A DNA stretch of 64,000 bases from an uncultured Prevotella sp. (GCA_947164965.1 CAMUYR010000015.1:1-64000); one strand, 5' to 3'; shown: positions 7,954-18,427, counted from the stretch's first letter. Translations and numbers: made by a program. The notes: generated by a model not told the origin, from the letters alone.

Positions 7954-7984
7954 CAAAATTACAAAAAGTTAATAGAAAAGCCAA
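7954..7984 (-). promoter_or_regulatory. Promoter of sufB operon
   Basis: On the minus strand TAATTTTG (7961-7954) is the -7 box and TTG (7984-7982) the -33 element, with 20 nt between. The sufB ATG is at 7934. Confidence 0.7.
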
Positions 7985-8000
7985 ATTAATAGGTGGAAAA

Positions 8001-9779
8001 TTAAATGTTGTGACCTGTATACAGCTGGTAGTATTTGCCTTTCAGCGCTAATAGCTCTTCGTGGTTGCCTTGTTCGATGATGCGTCCATGATCCAAGACG
8101 ATAATCTGATCGGCATTACGGACAGTAGACAGGCGATGGGCAATAACAAAAGTGGTGCGGCCCTGCATGATGGTGTCCATTCCGCGTTGTACCAGTTGTT
8201 CCGTGCGGGTATCAATGCTCGATGTGGCCTCGTCGAGAATCAGCACAGGCGGGTTGGCAACAGCAGCACGGGCAATAGCCAGCAACTGCCGTTCTCCCTG
8301 ACTCAGATTGCCGCCATCTGCATGCAACAGCGTCTGATAACCATTGGGCAGACGGCGGATGAAATCGTCGGCCCCCACCTGGCGGGCAGCCTGCATACAC
8401 TCCTCATCGCTGGCGTCGAGCTTACCATAGCGGATATTGTCGATGACGGTTCCTGTAAAGAGATGCGTCTCCTGTAACACGATACTCATGCCCTTGCGTA
8501 GCGACTTCTTGGAAATATCTGTAATGGGCACGCCGTCGTAAAGAATGCTGCCACCTTGTATCTCATAGAAGCGGTTGATGAGGTTGATGATGGTGGTCTT
8601 GCCTGCACCAGTACCTCCCACGAAGGCTATCTTCTGTCCAGGATTGGTGTTGATGTCGATATCGAAGAGCACCTGCTTCTCAGGGATATAGCCGAAGTCG
8701 ACATCCTTAAAATCTACATCGCCCTTAGGATCCGTCAGTTCTGTTTGTCCGTTGTCCACTTCTGGCTCGGCATCACCTAAGGCAAATACGCGCTCAGCAC
8801 CAACCGAGGCATTCAACACGCTGTTAATCTGCTGGCTGACCTGTGCGATGGGACGTGTAAAGTTCTTGTTGAGTTGCAGGAAAGCAACGACGGTACCAAG
8901 GGTCATCGACAGGGGATAGCTGAAAAATGAAAAATGGTTGAGGGCGAGGATAGCACCCACAACAGCAAGCGAGACAAATCCGAAGTTGCTGATGCCACCA
9001 TTGACGGGCATCACGATATTGGCAATACGGTTGGCATGACAGGCTGAACTGCGCAGTTGCTCGTTCAGATTCTCAAAGTCGCTGATGGCCTGCTGTTCAT
9101 GACAGAATACTTTCACCACCTTTTGGCCTGTCATCATCTCCTCGATGAATCCGTTGACACTTGCCAAGCGTTGCTGTTGCGTACGGAAGAAGCCACGCGA
9201 GCGCTTACCAAGTTGGGTGGTAGTAATCGCCATAGCCACAGCCATGAGGACGCTTACCAATGTCAGTGGAATACTGAGCACCACCATCGACGTAAAGGTG
9301 GCCACAATGGTGATAATCGACGAGAAGACCTGCGCCATTGCTGTAGAAATCATCTGGCGCAGCGAGTCGACATCGTTGGTATATACCGACATGATATCAC
9401 CATGCGACCGTTGGTCGAAATAGCTGATGGGCAACTGTTGCATCTTCTCGAAGATGGTCTTGCGGAGTCGGAGCATCGTACCCTGGCTGATGTGAATCAT
9501 CAATCGGTTGTAGGTATAGGCGCAGATGGTGCCGAAGAATAGGATGATGCCAAGCTTAAACAAGGTCTGAGCCAGCGACTGGTACTCAGGATTGGCCACC
9601 TGAGTGAGTGGTACGATATAATCGTCTATCAGAGTTTTCGTGAAGAGCGAGGAGACCAGTGAGGTCAGCGACGATATGAAGACACAGGCTAAGACAACCA
9701 GTATTGACCAACGGTAATGCTGGAAGACGAAGGAGAACATACGCAACAGCACATCGCGTTTCACTTCTCCCTTAGGCAT
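8001..9779 (-). CDS. ABC exporter subunit, TMD-NBD fusion (catalytic half of a heterodimer)
   Basis: A half-transporter of ~592 residues with six membrane helices in the first ~330 residues and a C-terminal ATPase domain. Walker A is GGTGAGKTT, the signature is NLSQGERQ (deviating from LSGGQ), Walker B is PVLILDEATSS with catalytic Glu, and the switch is IAHR. The ATG at 9779 is chosen: it overlaps the stop of the upstream half-transporter by 8 nt (ATGCCTAA), whereas the longer frame from 9812 would run 41 bp into it. With its partner it forms a heterodimeric exporter for lipids, drugs or peptides; the substrate is unknown. Confidence 0.92.
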   Translation of the reverse strand: MPKGEVKRDVLLRMFSFVFQHYRWSILVVLACVFISSLTSLVSSLFTKTLIDDYIVPLTQVANPEYQSLAQTLFKLGIILFFGTICAYTYNRLMIHISQGTMLRLRKTIFEKMQQLPISYFDQRSHGDIMSVYTNDVDSLRQMISTAMAQVFSSIITIVATFTSMVVLSIPLTLVSVLMAVAMAITTTQLGKRSRGFFRTQQQRLASVNGFIEEMMTGQKVVKVFCHEQQAISDFENLNEQLRSSACHANRIANIVMPVNGGISNFGFVSLAVVGAILALNHFSFFSYPLSMTLGTVVAFLQLNKNFTRPIAQVSQQINSVLNASVGAERVFALGDAEPEVDNGQTELTDPKGDVDFKDVDFGYIPEKQVLFDIDINTNPGQKIAFVGGTGAGKTTIINLINRFYEIQGGSILYDGVPITDISKKSLRKGMSIVLQETHLFTGTVIDNIRYGKLDASDEECMQAARQVGADDFIRRLPNGYQTLLHADGGNLSQGERQLLAIARAAVANPPVLILDEATSSIDTRTEQLVQRGMDTIMQGRTTFVIAHRLSTVRNADQIIVLDHGRIIEQGNHEELLALKGKYYQLYTGHNI

Positions 9780-11538
9780 CGAAGTCGCCGACGTTCTCGT
9801 TCTGAATTGCATATATTTCCTGATAGAGTTGGTTTGTCTTCAGTAGGTTCTCGTGGGTGTCGAAACCTGTTACCACACCATTGTCCATGACGAGGATGCG
9901 GTCACAGTCCTTCACGCTGAGGATGCGCTGGGCGATGATGATTTTGGTCATCTCAGGCAGCTGGTTGTGGATCGCCTCGCGGATCTTGGCATCTGTTGCT
10001 GTGTCGCAGGCTGAGGTGGAGTCGTCGAGCACCAGGATCTTAGGCTGACGAAGCAGGGCACGAGCAATACAAAGGCGTTGCTTCTGGCCACCGCTGACAT
10101 TCGTGCCACCTTGTTCTATGCGAGTATCATAACCATCGGGCATCGCGCTGACGAAGTCGTCGGCCTGAGCCATACGGCATGCTGTGCGGCATTCCTCTAG
10201 GGTGGCATCTGGCTTGCCCCAGCGCAGGTTGTCTATCACGCTGCCCTCAAACAGAATGTTCTGTTGGAGCACCACAGAGACGGCTGTGCGTAAGGCTGTC
10301 AGGTCATAGTCCTTTACAGGGTGTCCGCCTACCCATATCTCACCTTGTCTGGGGTCGTAGAGTCGACAGATGAGGTTGACGAGCGACGACTTACCAGAAC
10401 CAGTACCGCCAATCACACCGATGGTTTCGCCACTCTTGATGTCGAAGGTGATATTGTAGAGGGCAGAACGCTTGTGTTGAGGCTGTACGTTGGATGCCGG
10501 CTGGTCTTTGAATGAATAATCAAAGCGAACGCCACGAAACTCGATGCTACCATTGGGCACTTCCTTGATGCCATTCTCAGGATTCACGATGTCAGGCTCT
10601 TCCTCGATAATCTCCGCCACACGTTTTGCTGAGGCAGCACTCTGGGTGAGCATCACAAAAGCCATCGAGAGCATCATCAGCGACATCAGGATAGAGATGA
10701 TATAGCTGAAGAGCGAAGTCAACTCACCTGTGGTCAGCGTGCCTTCTACGATGTAGTGGGCACCCATCCATGACAGGGCGATGATACAGCCATAAACCAC
10801 CATATTCATGATAGGGTGGTTCCAGGCCATCAGGCTCTCTGCCTTTACATATAGCTTATAGAGATTGTCTGCCGCACGGGCAAATTTCGCGTTCTCATAG
10901 TCCTCGCGAACAAAAGCCTTGACCAGTCTGATTCCCGTGATGTTCTCCTGTACGCTTTGGTTCAGGGCATCGTACCTTTCAAATACCTGCTGGAACAGTT
11001 TGGCTACTCTTGTAATAATATGGTAAAGCGAGAAGCTCAGGATGACTAAGGCCACGAGGAAGATGAGTGACAGACGGGCGTCGATGACAAGACACATCAG
11101 GATAGACAGCAGCAATTTGAAGGGTGCTCTGACGCTGATGCCCAGAATCTGGTGGAACGCACTCTGCAACGTGTTGACATCCGTCGTCATGCGGGTGATC
11201 AGGCCTGATGTGGCATATTTGTCGATATCAGAAAAAGCCATCCGCTGGATGTTGCGATACATCGCTGATCGCAGATTGGCAGCAAAGCCCGTAGAGGCGT
11301 ATGCCGAGTAGCGGCCACCCATGAATCCGAAAAACAGGCTCAAAAAAGCCATGGCCAACATCACCAAACCATAGCGATACACATTCTCCATGTCGCCCGC
11401 ATTGATACCCTTGTCAATCAGCGAGGCTGTGACATAGGGTATCAGTACGTCCATCAGCACTTCAAATGCTGTGAATGCAGGCGTCAGCAGAGCTGCTGTC
11501 CTGTATTGCTTGATTTGTTGACAGAGCGTCTTAAGCAC
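9772..11538 (-). CDS. ABC exporter subunit, TMD-NBD fusion (degenerate half of a heterodimer)
   Basis: A 588-residue half-transporter with N-terminal membrane domain and C-terminal ATPase. Walker A (GGTGSGKSS) and the signature NVSGGQKQR are canonical. Walker B reads ILVLDDSTSACD, with Asp where the catalytic Glu should be, and the switch motif is IIAQR, Gln instead of His. Its partner has the opposite pattern (Glu and His intact, weak signature). This is the known arrangement of heterodimeric exporters such as TmrAB or TM287/288, with one degenerate and one active ATP site. It lies 11 bp after infB and probably shares its transcript. Confidence 0.92.
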   Translation of the reverse strand: MLKTLCQQIKQYRTAALLTPAFTAFEVLMDVLIPYVTASLIDKGINAGDMENVYRYGLVMLAMAFLSLFFGFMGGRYSAYASTGFAANLRSAMYRNIQRMAFSDIDKYATSGLITRMTTDVNTLQSAFHQILGISVRAPFKLLLSILMCLVIDARLSLIFLVALVILSFSLYHIITRVAKLFQQVFERYDALNQSVQENITGIRLVKAFVREDYENAKFARAADNLYKLYVKAESLMAWNHPIMNMVVYGCIIALSWMGAHYIVEGTLTTGELTSLFSYIISILMSLMMLSMAFVMLTQSAASAKRVAEIIEEEPDIVNPENGIKEVPNGSIEFRGVRFDYSFKDQPASNVQPQHKRSALYNITFDIKSGETIGVIGGTGSGKSSLVNLICRLYDPRQGEIWVGGHPVKDYDLTALRTAVSVVLQQNILFEGSVIDNLRWGKPDATLEECRTACRMAQADDFVSAMPDGYDTRIEQGGTNVSGGQKQRLCIARALLRQPKILVLDDSTSACDTATDAKIREAIHNQLPEMTKIIIAQRILSVKDCDRILVMDNGVVTGFDTHENLLKTNQLYQEIYAIQNENVGDFDA

Positions 11539-11549
11539 ACAGAGGGGAG

Positions 11550-14336
11550 TTACAGTTTCTGTTCTACCTCAATCTCCGTGAAGGTCTCAATGATATCGCC
11601 GACCTGAATGTCGTTGAAGTTGACGAGCGAGATACCGCACTCCAAGCCTGTTGCCACTTCCTTGGCATCGTCCTTGTAGCGCTTCAGAGCATCGATAGGA
11701 GCGGTGTGAATCACGATACCATCGCGAATGACACGAGCCTTATCCTTGTTATGTACCTTACCATCGGTCACCAGACCACCGGCAACGGTACCAACCTTCG
11801 ATATCTTGAATACCTGCTTCACTTCAATCTCACCAGAGACAATCTCCTTCTTCACCTTGTCAAGCATACCCTGCATGGTCTGCTTCACATCGTCGATAGC
11901 ATCGTAGATGATAGAATAGGTATTGATCTCAACACCCTCACGCTCTGCAGCACGGCGGGCATCGGCAGAAGGACGGACCTGGAAGCCGATGATGATAGCC
12001 TCTGATGCGCTGGCCAGCATGACATCGTTCTCTGAAATCTGACCTACAGCCTTCGAGATGACGTTGACCTGTACCTTCTCTGTAGACAACTTGATGAACG
12101 AATCGGAGAGAGCCTCGATAGAACCGTCGGTATCACCTTTCACGATGATGTTGAGCTCGTGGAACTCACCCAAAGCAATACGATGAGAGAGTTCATCGAG
12201 ACCAAGTTTGGTAGTGGTACGCAGGCTCTGCTCACGCTGCAGCTGGATACGCTTATTAGCGATTTCACGAGCCTCCTGCTCACTCTCCATCACGTGGAAC
12301 GAGTCACCAGCTGTTGGAGCACCATTCAAACCAAGAATGATAGCAGGCTCAGCAGGTCCTGCCTCTTCTATGCGTTGGTTACGTTCGTTGAACATAGCCT
12401 TGACACGCCCCCAAGCGGTACCAGCGATAACCACGTCGCCAATCTTCAGCGTACCATTCGATACGAGGACGGTAGACACATAGCCACGACCCTTATCGAG
12501 CGAACTCTCGATGATAGAACCTGTAGCCTTGCGGTTTGGATTAGCCTTCAGGTCGAGCATCTCAGCTTCGAGCAGTACCTTCTCCAACAGTTCATAAACA
12601 CCAACACCCTTCTTGGCCGAGATTTCCTGACACTGGTACTTACCGCCCCAGTCCTCCACCAAGAGGTTCATGTTGGCCAAGTCCTCACGAATCTTATCGG
12701 GGTTGGCACCTGGCTTATCTATCTTGTTGATAGCGAACACCATAGGAACGTTAGCAGCCTGAGCGTGAGCGATAGCCTCCTTGGTGGTAGGCATCACGGA
12801 GTCGTCAGCTGCAACGATGATGATGGCGATATCCGTCACTTGAGCACCACGGGCACGCATAGCTGTAAAGGCTTCGTGACCAGGAGTATCAAGGAAGGTG
12901 ATACTATGACCGTCTTTCAGCTTCACATTATAAGCACCAATGTGCTGGGTGATACCACCAGCCTCACCAGCAATCACGTTGGTGTTGCGGATATGGTCGA
13001 GCAATGAGGTCTTACCATGATCGACGTGACCCATCACCGTCACAATAGGAGCACGTGTAACGAGATCGTTCTCGTCATCTTCCTCCTCGGTGATGGCGTT
13101 CTGTACTTCAGCACTTACATACTCTGTGGTGAATCCGAACTCGTCGGCTACGATGTTGATGGTCTCAGCATCCAGACGCTGGTTGATAGACACCATGATA
13201 CCGATGCTCATACAGGTTCCGATAACCTGATTGACGCCAACGTTCATCATGGTGGCCAGCTCCGATACGGTAACAAACTCCGTCAGCTTCAGCACCTTGC
13301 TCTCAGCAGCCTCGGCAGCCATCTCCTCGTTCATGCGCTCTGCAACTGCATCACGCTTCTCCTTACGATATTTGGCACCTTTCTTGTTCTGATTGGTCTT
13401 TGAGGTCAGACGAGCCAGTGTCTCTTTGACCTGACGTGCTACCTCCTCATCGTCAACCTCCAAGGGCTTGACAGGACGGTTCTTCTTATTCTTCTTGCCA
13501 CCCTGCTGTTGCTGCTGGTCGTTTCTGTTCTTCTTGTTGTTCTGATTCTGTTGCTGGTTGGCCTGTTTGGCAGCGGCTTCAATATCTACCTTGCCCTGAC
13601 GGATGCGCTCACGCTTCTTGCGCTCACCAGCAGCCTTCTCTTCACGCTCCTTACGACGCTCTTCCTTCGATTTTTTCTTAGGACGCGTGCTTTGGTTCAG
13701 TGTAGAGAGGTCTATCTTACCCAAGACGTTCAGCTGGGGTGCATTCTGAGCAATCTTGGCGTCACCAGGAGTCTTAGCCAATGTGGGGCGTTCCTCTTCT
13801 ACAACCTCCTCCTCATCGTCTTCTTCTACCTCCTCTTCGACAGCAACGTCAGCAACGGGTTCTGTCACGGGTGCAACAACCTCAGGCTCTTCAGCCACAA
13901 CCTCCTGAACGGACTCTTCTTGAACAGGTTCTGGCTCCTGACTCTCGGCAGCAGTCACGGGCTCAGTTTCGGGTTCTGCCACTTCGGCAGGTGCAGGCTT
14001 CGCTTTGCCGATATTATCCAAGTCGATCTTACCCACAGGCTTAAACTGCGGGCGCTGCTCGAGCAGATCTTCGGCTTTCGTCACCTTGGGTTCCACCGGC
14101 TTCTCCGGCTTTTTCTCTTTTACCTTCTTGGTGAAGAGCAATTCGGCTTTCGTCTTGACATCCTTGTCACCACTAAACTCATTGACAAGCGCCTGATATT
14201 GCTCGTCAGAAATCTTAGTGTTGGTTGTCACGTCGTCCTTAACCTCACCAAGGTCGCTTTTCTTTTTCAGGAAATCAACTGCCGTTTGAAGTCCTATATT
14301 CAGTTCTGATAAAACTTTATTTAATCTTACTCCCAT
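11550..14336 (-). CDS. infB: Translation initiation factor IF-2
   Basis: A 928-residue GTPase that brings initiator tRNA to the 30S subunit. An N-terminal IF2_N helix domain is followed by a long low-complexity linker, first acidic ([17 protein letters not shown]) then basic and Gln/Asn-rich ([23 protein letters not shown]). A second IF2_N comes before the G domain with [17 protein letters not shown] and NKIDKPGAN, then domains II to IV. It follows nusA after a 32-bp spacer made of 7-bp repeats, in the classic rimP-nusA-infB order. Confidence 0.98.
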   Translation of the reverse strand: MGVRLNKVLSELNIGLQTAVDFLKKKSDLGEVKDDVTTNTKISDEQYQALVNEFSGDKDVKTKAELLFTKKVKEKKPEKPVEPKVTKAEDLLEQRPQFKPVGKIDLDNIGKAKPAPAEVAEPETEPVTAAESQEPEPVQEESVQEVVAEEPEVVAPVTEPVADVAVEEEVEEDDEEEVVEEERPTLAKTPGDAKIAQNAPQLNVLGKIDLSTLNQSTRPKKKSKEERRKEREEKAAGERKKRERIRQGKVDIEAAAKQANQQQNQNNKKNRNDQQQQQGGKKNKKNRPVKPLEVDDEEVARQVKETLARLTSKTNQNKKGAKYRKEKRDAVAERMNEEMAAEAAESKVLKLTEFVTVSELATMMNVGVNQVIGTCMSIGIMVSINQRLDAETINIVADEFGFTTEYVSAEVQNAITEEEDDENDLVTRAPIVTVMGHVDHGKTSLLDHIRNTNVIAGEAGGITQHIGAYNVKLKDGHSITFLDTPGHEAFTAMRARGAQVTDIAIIIVAADDSVMPTTKEAIAHAQAANVPMVFAINKIDKPGANPDKIREDLANMNLLVEDWGGKYQCQEISAKKGVGVYELLEKVLLEAEMLDLKANPNRKATGSIIESSLDKGRGYVSTVLVSNGTLKIGDVVIAGTAWGRVKAMFNERNQRIEEAGPAEPAIILGLNGAPTAGDSFHVMESEQEAREIANKRIQLQREQSLRTTTKLGLDELSHRIALGEFHELNIIVKGDTDGSIEALSDSFIKLSTEKVQVNVISKAVGQISENDVMLASASEAIIIGFQVRPSADARRAAEREGVEINTYSIIYDAIDDVKQTMQGMLDKVKKEIVSGEIEVKQVFKISKVGTVAGGLVTDGKVHNKDKARVIRDGIVIHTAPIDALKRYKDDAKEVATGLECGISLVNFNDIQVGDIIETFTEIEVEQKL

Positions 14337-14368
14337 TAACTCTTAACTCTTAATTCTTAATTCTTAAC
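14337..14368 (-). repeat. 7-bp tandem repeat filling the nusA-infB gap
   Basis: TCTTAAC/T repeats at 14341, 14348, 14355 and 14362 (minus-strand sense RTTAAGA), exactly 7 bp apart. They fill the whole spacer and run into the infB start codon (GTTAATG). Confidence 0.75.
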
Positions 14369-15625
14369 TTACTCAAACTCTGCACGGAGTACTTCGAGTA
14401 CGTGATCGACGGTCTCCTCTTCCAAGTCGGCCTTCTCGATCAGCATCTCGCGAGGAGCATTCAACACAGCCTTGGCTGTATCCAGACCAATAGCCTTGAT
14501 AGAGTCAATGATCCACTGGTCGATCTCGTCAGCGAACTCATCCAGATAGATATCCTCGTCGGCATCAGCCTCGTTAACAACACGGAATACGTCGATGGTA
14601 TACTCAGTAAGCATAGAAGCCAACTTGATATTCAGACCACCCTTACCAATAGCCAGCGAAACCTCCTCAGGCTGCAGATAAACCTCTGCCTTGTGTTCCT
14701 CTGGGTTGAGCGTAATGCTGGTTACCTTAGCAGGAGCCAGAGCGCGCTGGATAAAGAGCTGCATGTTGTTGGAGAAGTTGATGACATCAATATTCTCGTT
14801 GCACATCTCGCGAACGATACCATGAACACGACTACCCTTTACACCAACACAAGCGCCTACTGGATCGATGCGATCGTCGTAGCTCTCGACAGCAACCTTG
14901 GCACGCTCACCAGGCATGCGGGCAATGCGACGAATGGTAATCAGACCATCCTGAATCTCAGGAACCTCAGCCTCGAGCATACGCTCCAGGAACAGAGGAC
15001 TGGTGCGAGAAAGGATGATGCGAGGGTTGTTGTTTTCGTTCTGTACCTCTTTAACAATGGCACGTACAGTCTCACCCTTGTGATAGTTGTCAGAAGGAAT
15101 CTGCTCTCCCTTGGGAAGATGGAGCTCATTACCCTCGTCGTCAATCAGCAGCACCTCGCGCTTCCACATCTGATAAACCTCAGCGCTGACAATCTGACCA
15201 ACCTTATCCTTATACTTCTGATAGAGAGAGTCGTGCTCCAGCTCCAGAATCTTTGAAGCTAGTGTCTGACGCAGGTTCAGGATGGCACGGCGACCAAACT
15301 TCTGGAAGTTAACCTCCTCAGAAACCTCCTCACCAATCTCATAGTCAGGTTCAATCTTCTGGGCCTCAGAGAGTGCTATCTCCTTGTTCTCATCCTGTAC
15401 TTCACCATCAGCTACCACAATACGGTTGCGATGAATCTCAAAGTCACCCTTGTCAGGGTTGACAATCACGTCAAAGTTCTCGTCCGAACCAAACAGCTTG
15501 GCGATGACATTGCGGAAGCTCTCCTCAAGTACGCTCACCAGGGTGGTACGATCGATGTTCTTAGTCTCTTTAAACTCCTGAAAGGTCTCAATCATTGAGG
15601 GGCCTTTCTCATTTTTTACTGCCAT
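14369..15625 (-). CDS. nusA: Transcription termination/antitermination factor NusA
   Basis: A 418-residue protein binding RNA polymerase and nascent RNA. It has an N-terminal NusA domain (MIETFQEFKETKNIDRTTLVSVLEE region), an S1 domain around residues 130-200, and two KH domains (VGVKGSRVHGIVREM, AIGKGGLNIKLASML). A short acidic C-terminal segment replaces the long repeats of Proteobacteria, normal for Bacteroidota. It sits between rimP (31-bp gap) and infB. A terminator-like hairpin lies in the operon leader. Confidence 0.97.
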   Translation of the reverse strand: MAVKNEKGPSMIETFQEFKETKNIDRTTLVSVLEESFRNVIAKLFGSDENFDVIVNPDKGDFEIHRNRIVVADGEVQDENKEIALSEAQKIEPDYEIGEEVSEEVNFQKFGRRAILNLRQTLASKILELEHDSLYQKYKDKVGQIVSAEVYQMWKREVLLIDDEGNELHLPKGEQIPSDNYHKGETVRAIVKEVQNENNNPRIILSRTSPLFLERMLEAEVPEIQDGLITIRRIARMPGERAKVAVESYDDRIDPVGACVGVKGSRVHGIVREMCNENIDVINFSNNMQLFIQRALAPAKVTSITLNPEEHKAEVYLQPEEVSLAIGKGGLNIKLASMLTEYTIDVFRVVNEADADEDIYLDEFADEIDQWIIDSIKAIGLDTAKAVLNAPREMLIEKADLEEETVDHVLEVLRAEFE

Positions 15626-15656
15626 AAACTTTATCTTTTATTTTTTAGTTATCATC

Positions 15657-16130
15657 TTATTTGAAGGCGAGCAGATATTTGCAATACTTCACCTCGCTGA
15701 TGTTAAAGGTCTTGTCAACCTCCACCAAAACAGGGCGCTTCTTGCCTTCCACATGCTGCTTCTCCTTTGCTGTAATGCAAAACTGCAGTCCGTCATCACT
15801 CACGCTTTTCATAATGCCCTGCACCTTCTGTCCATTCTGTTTCAGAACTTCTACTTCCTTGCCTACGTGGTTACGATATTGCTGCACAACTTTAAAGGGC
15901 TGTCCGATACCTGCCGAACCAACCTCCAATTCATATTCTCCTAACTCGTCGCCTAACTTTTCCTGAAGGAAGCGGCTCAAGTCAGCACAATCCTCAATCC
16001 AAACACCATCTGCATGGTCAATCTCAATCACGATACGGTCATCAGCAGTCATTTCAACGTCTACCAGATAGTATTCGTTGTTGGCCAGCCACTCTTCTAC
16101 CGCAGTTTTAATGACATTCTTGTCTATCAT
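15657..16130 (-). CDS. rimP: Ribosome maturation factor RimP
   Basis: A 157-residue two-domain protein for 30S assembly. The N-terminal domain has the characteristic EIDHADGVWIEDCADLSR and the SAGIGQPFK motif (family consensus SPG-x-x-RPL). The C-terminal Sm-like domain begins HVGKEVEVLKQNGQK. It is the first gene of the rimP-nusA-infB operon, 66 bp downstream of the -7 box. Confidence 0.95.
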   Translation of the reverse strand: MIDKNVIKTAVEEWLANNEYYLVDVEMTADDRIVIEIDHADGVWIEDCADLSRFLQEKLGDELGEYELEVGSAGIGQPFKVVQQYRNHVGKEVEVLKQNGQKVQGIMKSVSDDGLQFCITAKEKQHVEGKKRPVLVEVDKTFNISEVKYCKYLLAFK

Positions 16131-16153
16131 ACATTATTTGTTAGTTAAAACAA

Positions 16154-16183
16154 GAATGAGAGGCTTCGTAAAGCCCCTCATTC
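16154..16183 (-). promoter_or_regulatory. Leader hairpin before rimP-nusA-infB (possible attenuator)
   Basis: On the minus strand GAATGAGGGGCTT and AAGCCTCTCATTC pair over 13 bp (one G-U) around a TACG loop, followed by TTGTTTTAAC. It lies between the -7 box (16197-16204) and the rimP ATG (16130). It could terminate read-through from the esterase gene or attenuate the operon. Confidence 0.6.
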
Positions 16184-16196
16184 CTCTGAACGGCTG

Positions 16197-16204
16197 CAAA
16201 GGTA
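16197..16204 (-). promoter_or_regulatory. -7 box of rimP-nusA-infB
   Basis: TACCTTTG on the minus strand matches TAnnTTTG. It lies just upstream of the leader hairpin. Confidence 0.65.
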
Positions 16205-16270
16205 CGCATTTTATTTGAATCCTGCAAATATTTTGCGTACTTTTCGTTCAATCAGGCAAATAAATCTCTT

Positions 16271-18253
16271 TTATGGTTGGTTTATCTTCAGTTCAAACGA
16301 CGACATCGGCAGTCCTGTTAGGCTACGTACATTAGCCTTTTTGGGGTCATCTTTCCACGCATAGCGGATAGTGCGAGGGATGAAGGAGAAGTTGAAATGA
16401 TGGAGTGTAATAACGTTCCCCTTGCCTATAGCATCTACATTATGGAATATATTATCGTCGCCTGACACCTCGAAAGTATAAAGTTCACCTTCTTGTATGG
16501 GTTGATCTAGTGTGAGCTGGATGGCGAGAGGCGAGTAGGTAGTGTGGATTGAAACCACCTCTGGCGACAGTTTCACCTTATTATTATATATAAGGCGATC
16601 GAAACAGAGTCCGATGCGTTCTGCTACCTCCTTCTTGCGAAGTGGATGGATGTCTACCGTCTCTCCCAGATCGTTGATAACAGCCAGTTCTGCTCTGTCG
16701 TCAGCCTTAGCCACAATACGCTGGGCTTCACGCAGTTGTGCCCAACCACTGCTGACGGGTTGTTCAGGATAGACGATAGGTCTTGGGAATCCTGTCTGTT
16801 GGCGTCCGTCGTGATTAGCCAGTTGTACGATACAGAAAGGCATCTGCTGGTCCTGCCAGCGATTACGCCAGCATCCCATCATCTTTTTCAGATAGTCGGC
16901 ATAAGGTGCGGGATTACCTGTATTCGATTCGCCCTGATACCATACGACACCATTGATGGCGAAAGGCGCCAATGGGTAAACGACAGCATTATAAAGGGTG
17001 GTAGGCAGGTTCTGCAGAGAGACATCGCCATTGGGACATGATGGCATCTCTGCTCCCACATGCATCTTCCACTGGTCGCTGAGAGGAATCACATCCTTTG
17101 GCATGGGATTCTGTGAGAAGCGATCATCGCCAAAAGCTATCAGATAGGGCTTTTCAGGAATAAAGTGTACAGCACCGTATTTGTTGATGAATCGGATGGC
17201 AATCACATTGTCCCCCTCTTGGAGAAGCCCTTCTGGAATATCATAGCGACGAGGAGGGTACTGGTAGTAGGTATGGCCAATCTCCTTACCATTCAGGTAG
17301 GTGATATCTTGATCGAAGAGTGTGCCCAGCAATAGGCGAGCAGGTTTACCTGCGTGTTCCTTATTAATATATATATGCTGACGGAGCCATACAGAACCAA
17401 CACCACGCCAGCTCCAGTTGTTCTGATTGATGGTCTGCCAATCGGAATCCTGATAGGATGGAAGGGGATAAGTCAATGTGCCGTCAATCTTATTGAGCAG
17501 CTCCTCCCATCGCTTGTTGGCCTCGTTGTTTGCCTGCATTTGGGCCTTTATATAGTTGTCGTTTTGGTAGAATGCTACTTTTTTAATCTGCATGGGATAG
17601 TCTGTCATGAGTGAATCGGCACTGATCCAAGCCTCAATGGGTGTTCCTCCCCAGCTGTTGACAATAATACCCTGTGCCACCTTGTTCTTCTCCCACATCC
17701 GCTTACCTAGGAAGGAGCCGACAGCAGAGAAATACCAGGCATTCTGCTTGGTGAGTGGCTTCCAGTTGATATTTGTAGGACGGATATCGTTTTGTACACC
17801 ATGCGTGTTAGTTTCGTTCTGAACTCTGAACAAGCGAACCTGTGGACAATCGAAATGGTCGATTTCATCGACATATTGAGGATAGACACGTTCGATGGTG
17901 ACATCAATATTCGATTGGCCAGACAACAGCCAGACATCGCCAACCATCACATCAGTCATTTCTATCACATCTCCTTTCTCACCTCTCACCTGCAAGGTGT
18001 AAGGACCGCCAGCCTTTGTTTTTGGCAAATCAATGCGCCACATTCCTTTATCATTAGCTGTGGTTTCATATTGTTTCTTTTGCCAAAGGATGGTCAGTTT
18101 TTCGTTGGCATCAGCTTTTCCCCAAACGGGAATAGGCTTCCCACGCTGTAATACCATACCTGATTGGAACAGTTGAGGAAGTTGTACCTTAGCTTCTGTC
18201 ATCAATGAAAACAGGGTGACAGCAAGGAGAGAAAGAATGGTTCGTTTCATCAT
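16271..18253 (-). CDS. Sialate O-acetylesterase-like / acetyl-xylan esterase, secreted
   Basis: About 661 residues. The start MMKRTILSLLAVTLFSLM gives a good signal peptide, and the frame upstream of 18253 is ignored because it contains the promoter. The N-terminal SGNH-type esterase block DVWLLSGQSNIDVTI carries the nucleophile Ser. A galactose-binding-like jelly roll is inserted around residues 255-380 (WLRQHIYINKEHAG). The second half includes VVWYQGESNTG and the late DIHPLRKKEVAERI acid-base region. It diverges from the symporter-xylanase operon, so deacetylation of xylan side groups is the likely job. True sialate substrate specificity is not implied. Confidence 0.85.
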   Translation of the reverse strand: MMKRTILSLLAVTLFSLMTEAKVQLPQLFQSGMVLQRGKPIPVWGKADANEKLTILWQKKQYETTANDKGMWRIDLPKTKAGGPYTLQVRGEKGDVIEMTDVMVGDVWLLSGQSNIDVTIERVYPQYVDEIDHFDCPQVRLFRVQNETNTHGVQNDIRPTNINWKPLTKQNAWYFSAVGSFLGKRMWEKNKVAQGIIVNSWGGTPIEAWISADSLMTDYPMQIKKVAFYQNDNYIKAQMQANNEANKRWEELLNKIDGTLTYPLPSYQDSDWQTINQNNWSWRGVGSVWLRQHIYINKEHAGKPARLLLGTLFDQDITYLNGKEIGHTYYQYPPRRYDIPEGLLQEGDNVIAIRFINKYGAVHFIPEKPYLIAFGDDRFSQNPMPKDVIPLSDQWKMHVGAEMPSCPNGDVSLQNLPTTLYNAVVYPLAPFAINGVVWYQGESNTGNPAPYADYLKKMMGCWRNRWQDQQMPFCIVQLANHDGRQQTGFPRPIVYPEQPVSSGWAQLREAQRIVAKADDRAELAVINDLGETVDIHPLRKKEVAERIGLCFDRLIYNNKVKLSPEVVSIHTTYSPLAIQLTLDQPIQEGELYTFEVSGDDNIFHNVDAIGKGNVITLHHFNFSFIPRTIRYAWKDDPKKANVRSLTGLPMSSFELKINQP

Positions 18254-18274
18254 ATAATAGTTTTTAATGTTGTG

Positions 18275-18282
18275 CAAAAATA
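18275..18282 (-). promoter_or_regulatory. -7 box of the acetylesterase
   Basis: TATTTTTG on the minus strand, 22 nt before the ATG at 18253. A TTG lies about 22 nt further upstream, slightly long spacing. Confidence 0.5.
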
Positions 18283-18389
18283 AAGAAAAAGATTGATGGA
18301 GAGGCAAAAAATCGTCTCATTATTGTATGATGAAACAAAATACAATAGTATTTGTAACACTAGGAAATGTCAATTTCAACAGAATCTGC

Positions 18390-18397
18390 TATCTTTG
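18390..18397 (+). promoter_or_regulatory. -7 box of the xylan-use operon
   Basis: TATCTTTG 31 nt before the symporter ATG at 18428. No TTG at the expected -33 position, which may mean an activator is needed. Confidence 0.6.
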
Positions 18398-18427
18398 CAT
18401 GCAAAATTCATAACATATAAATATAAC

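Noticed and set aside
12159..13007. Long frames antisense to infB and nusA
   Set aside because: They mirror strongly coding sequence and their products look like antisense translation, without start signals or homology.
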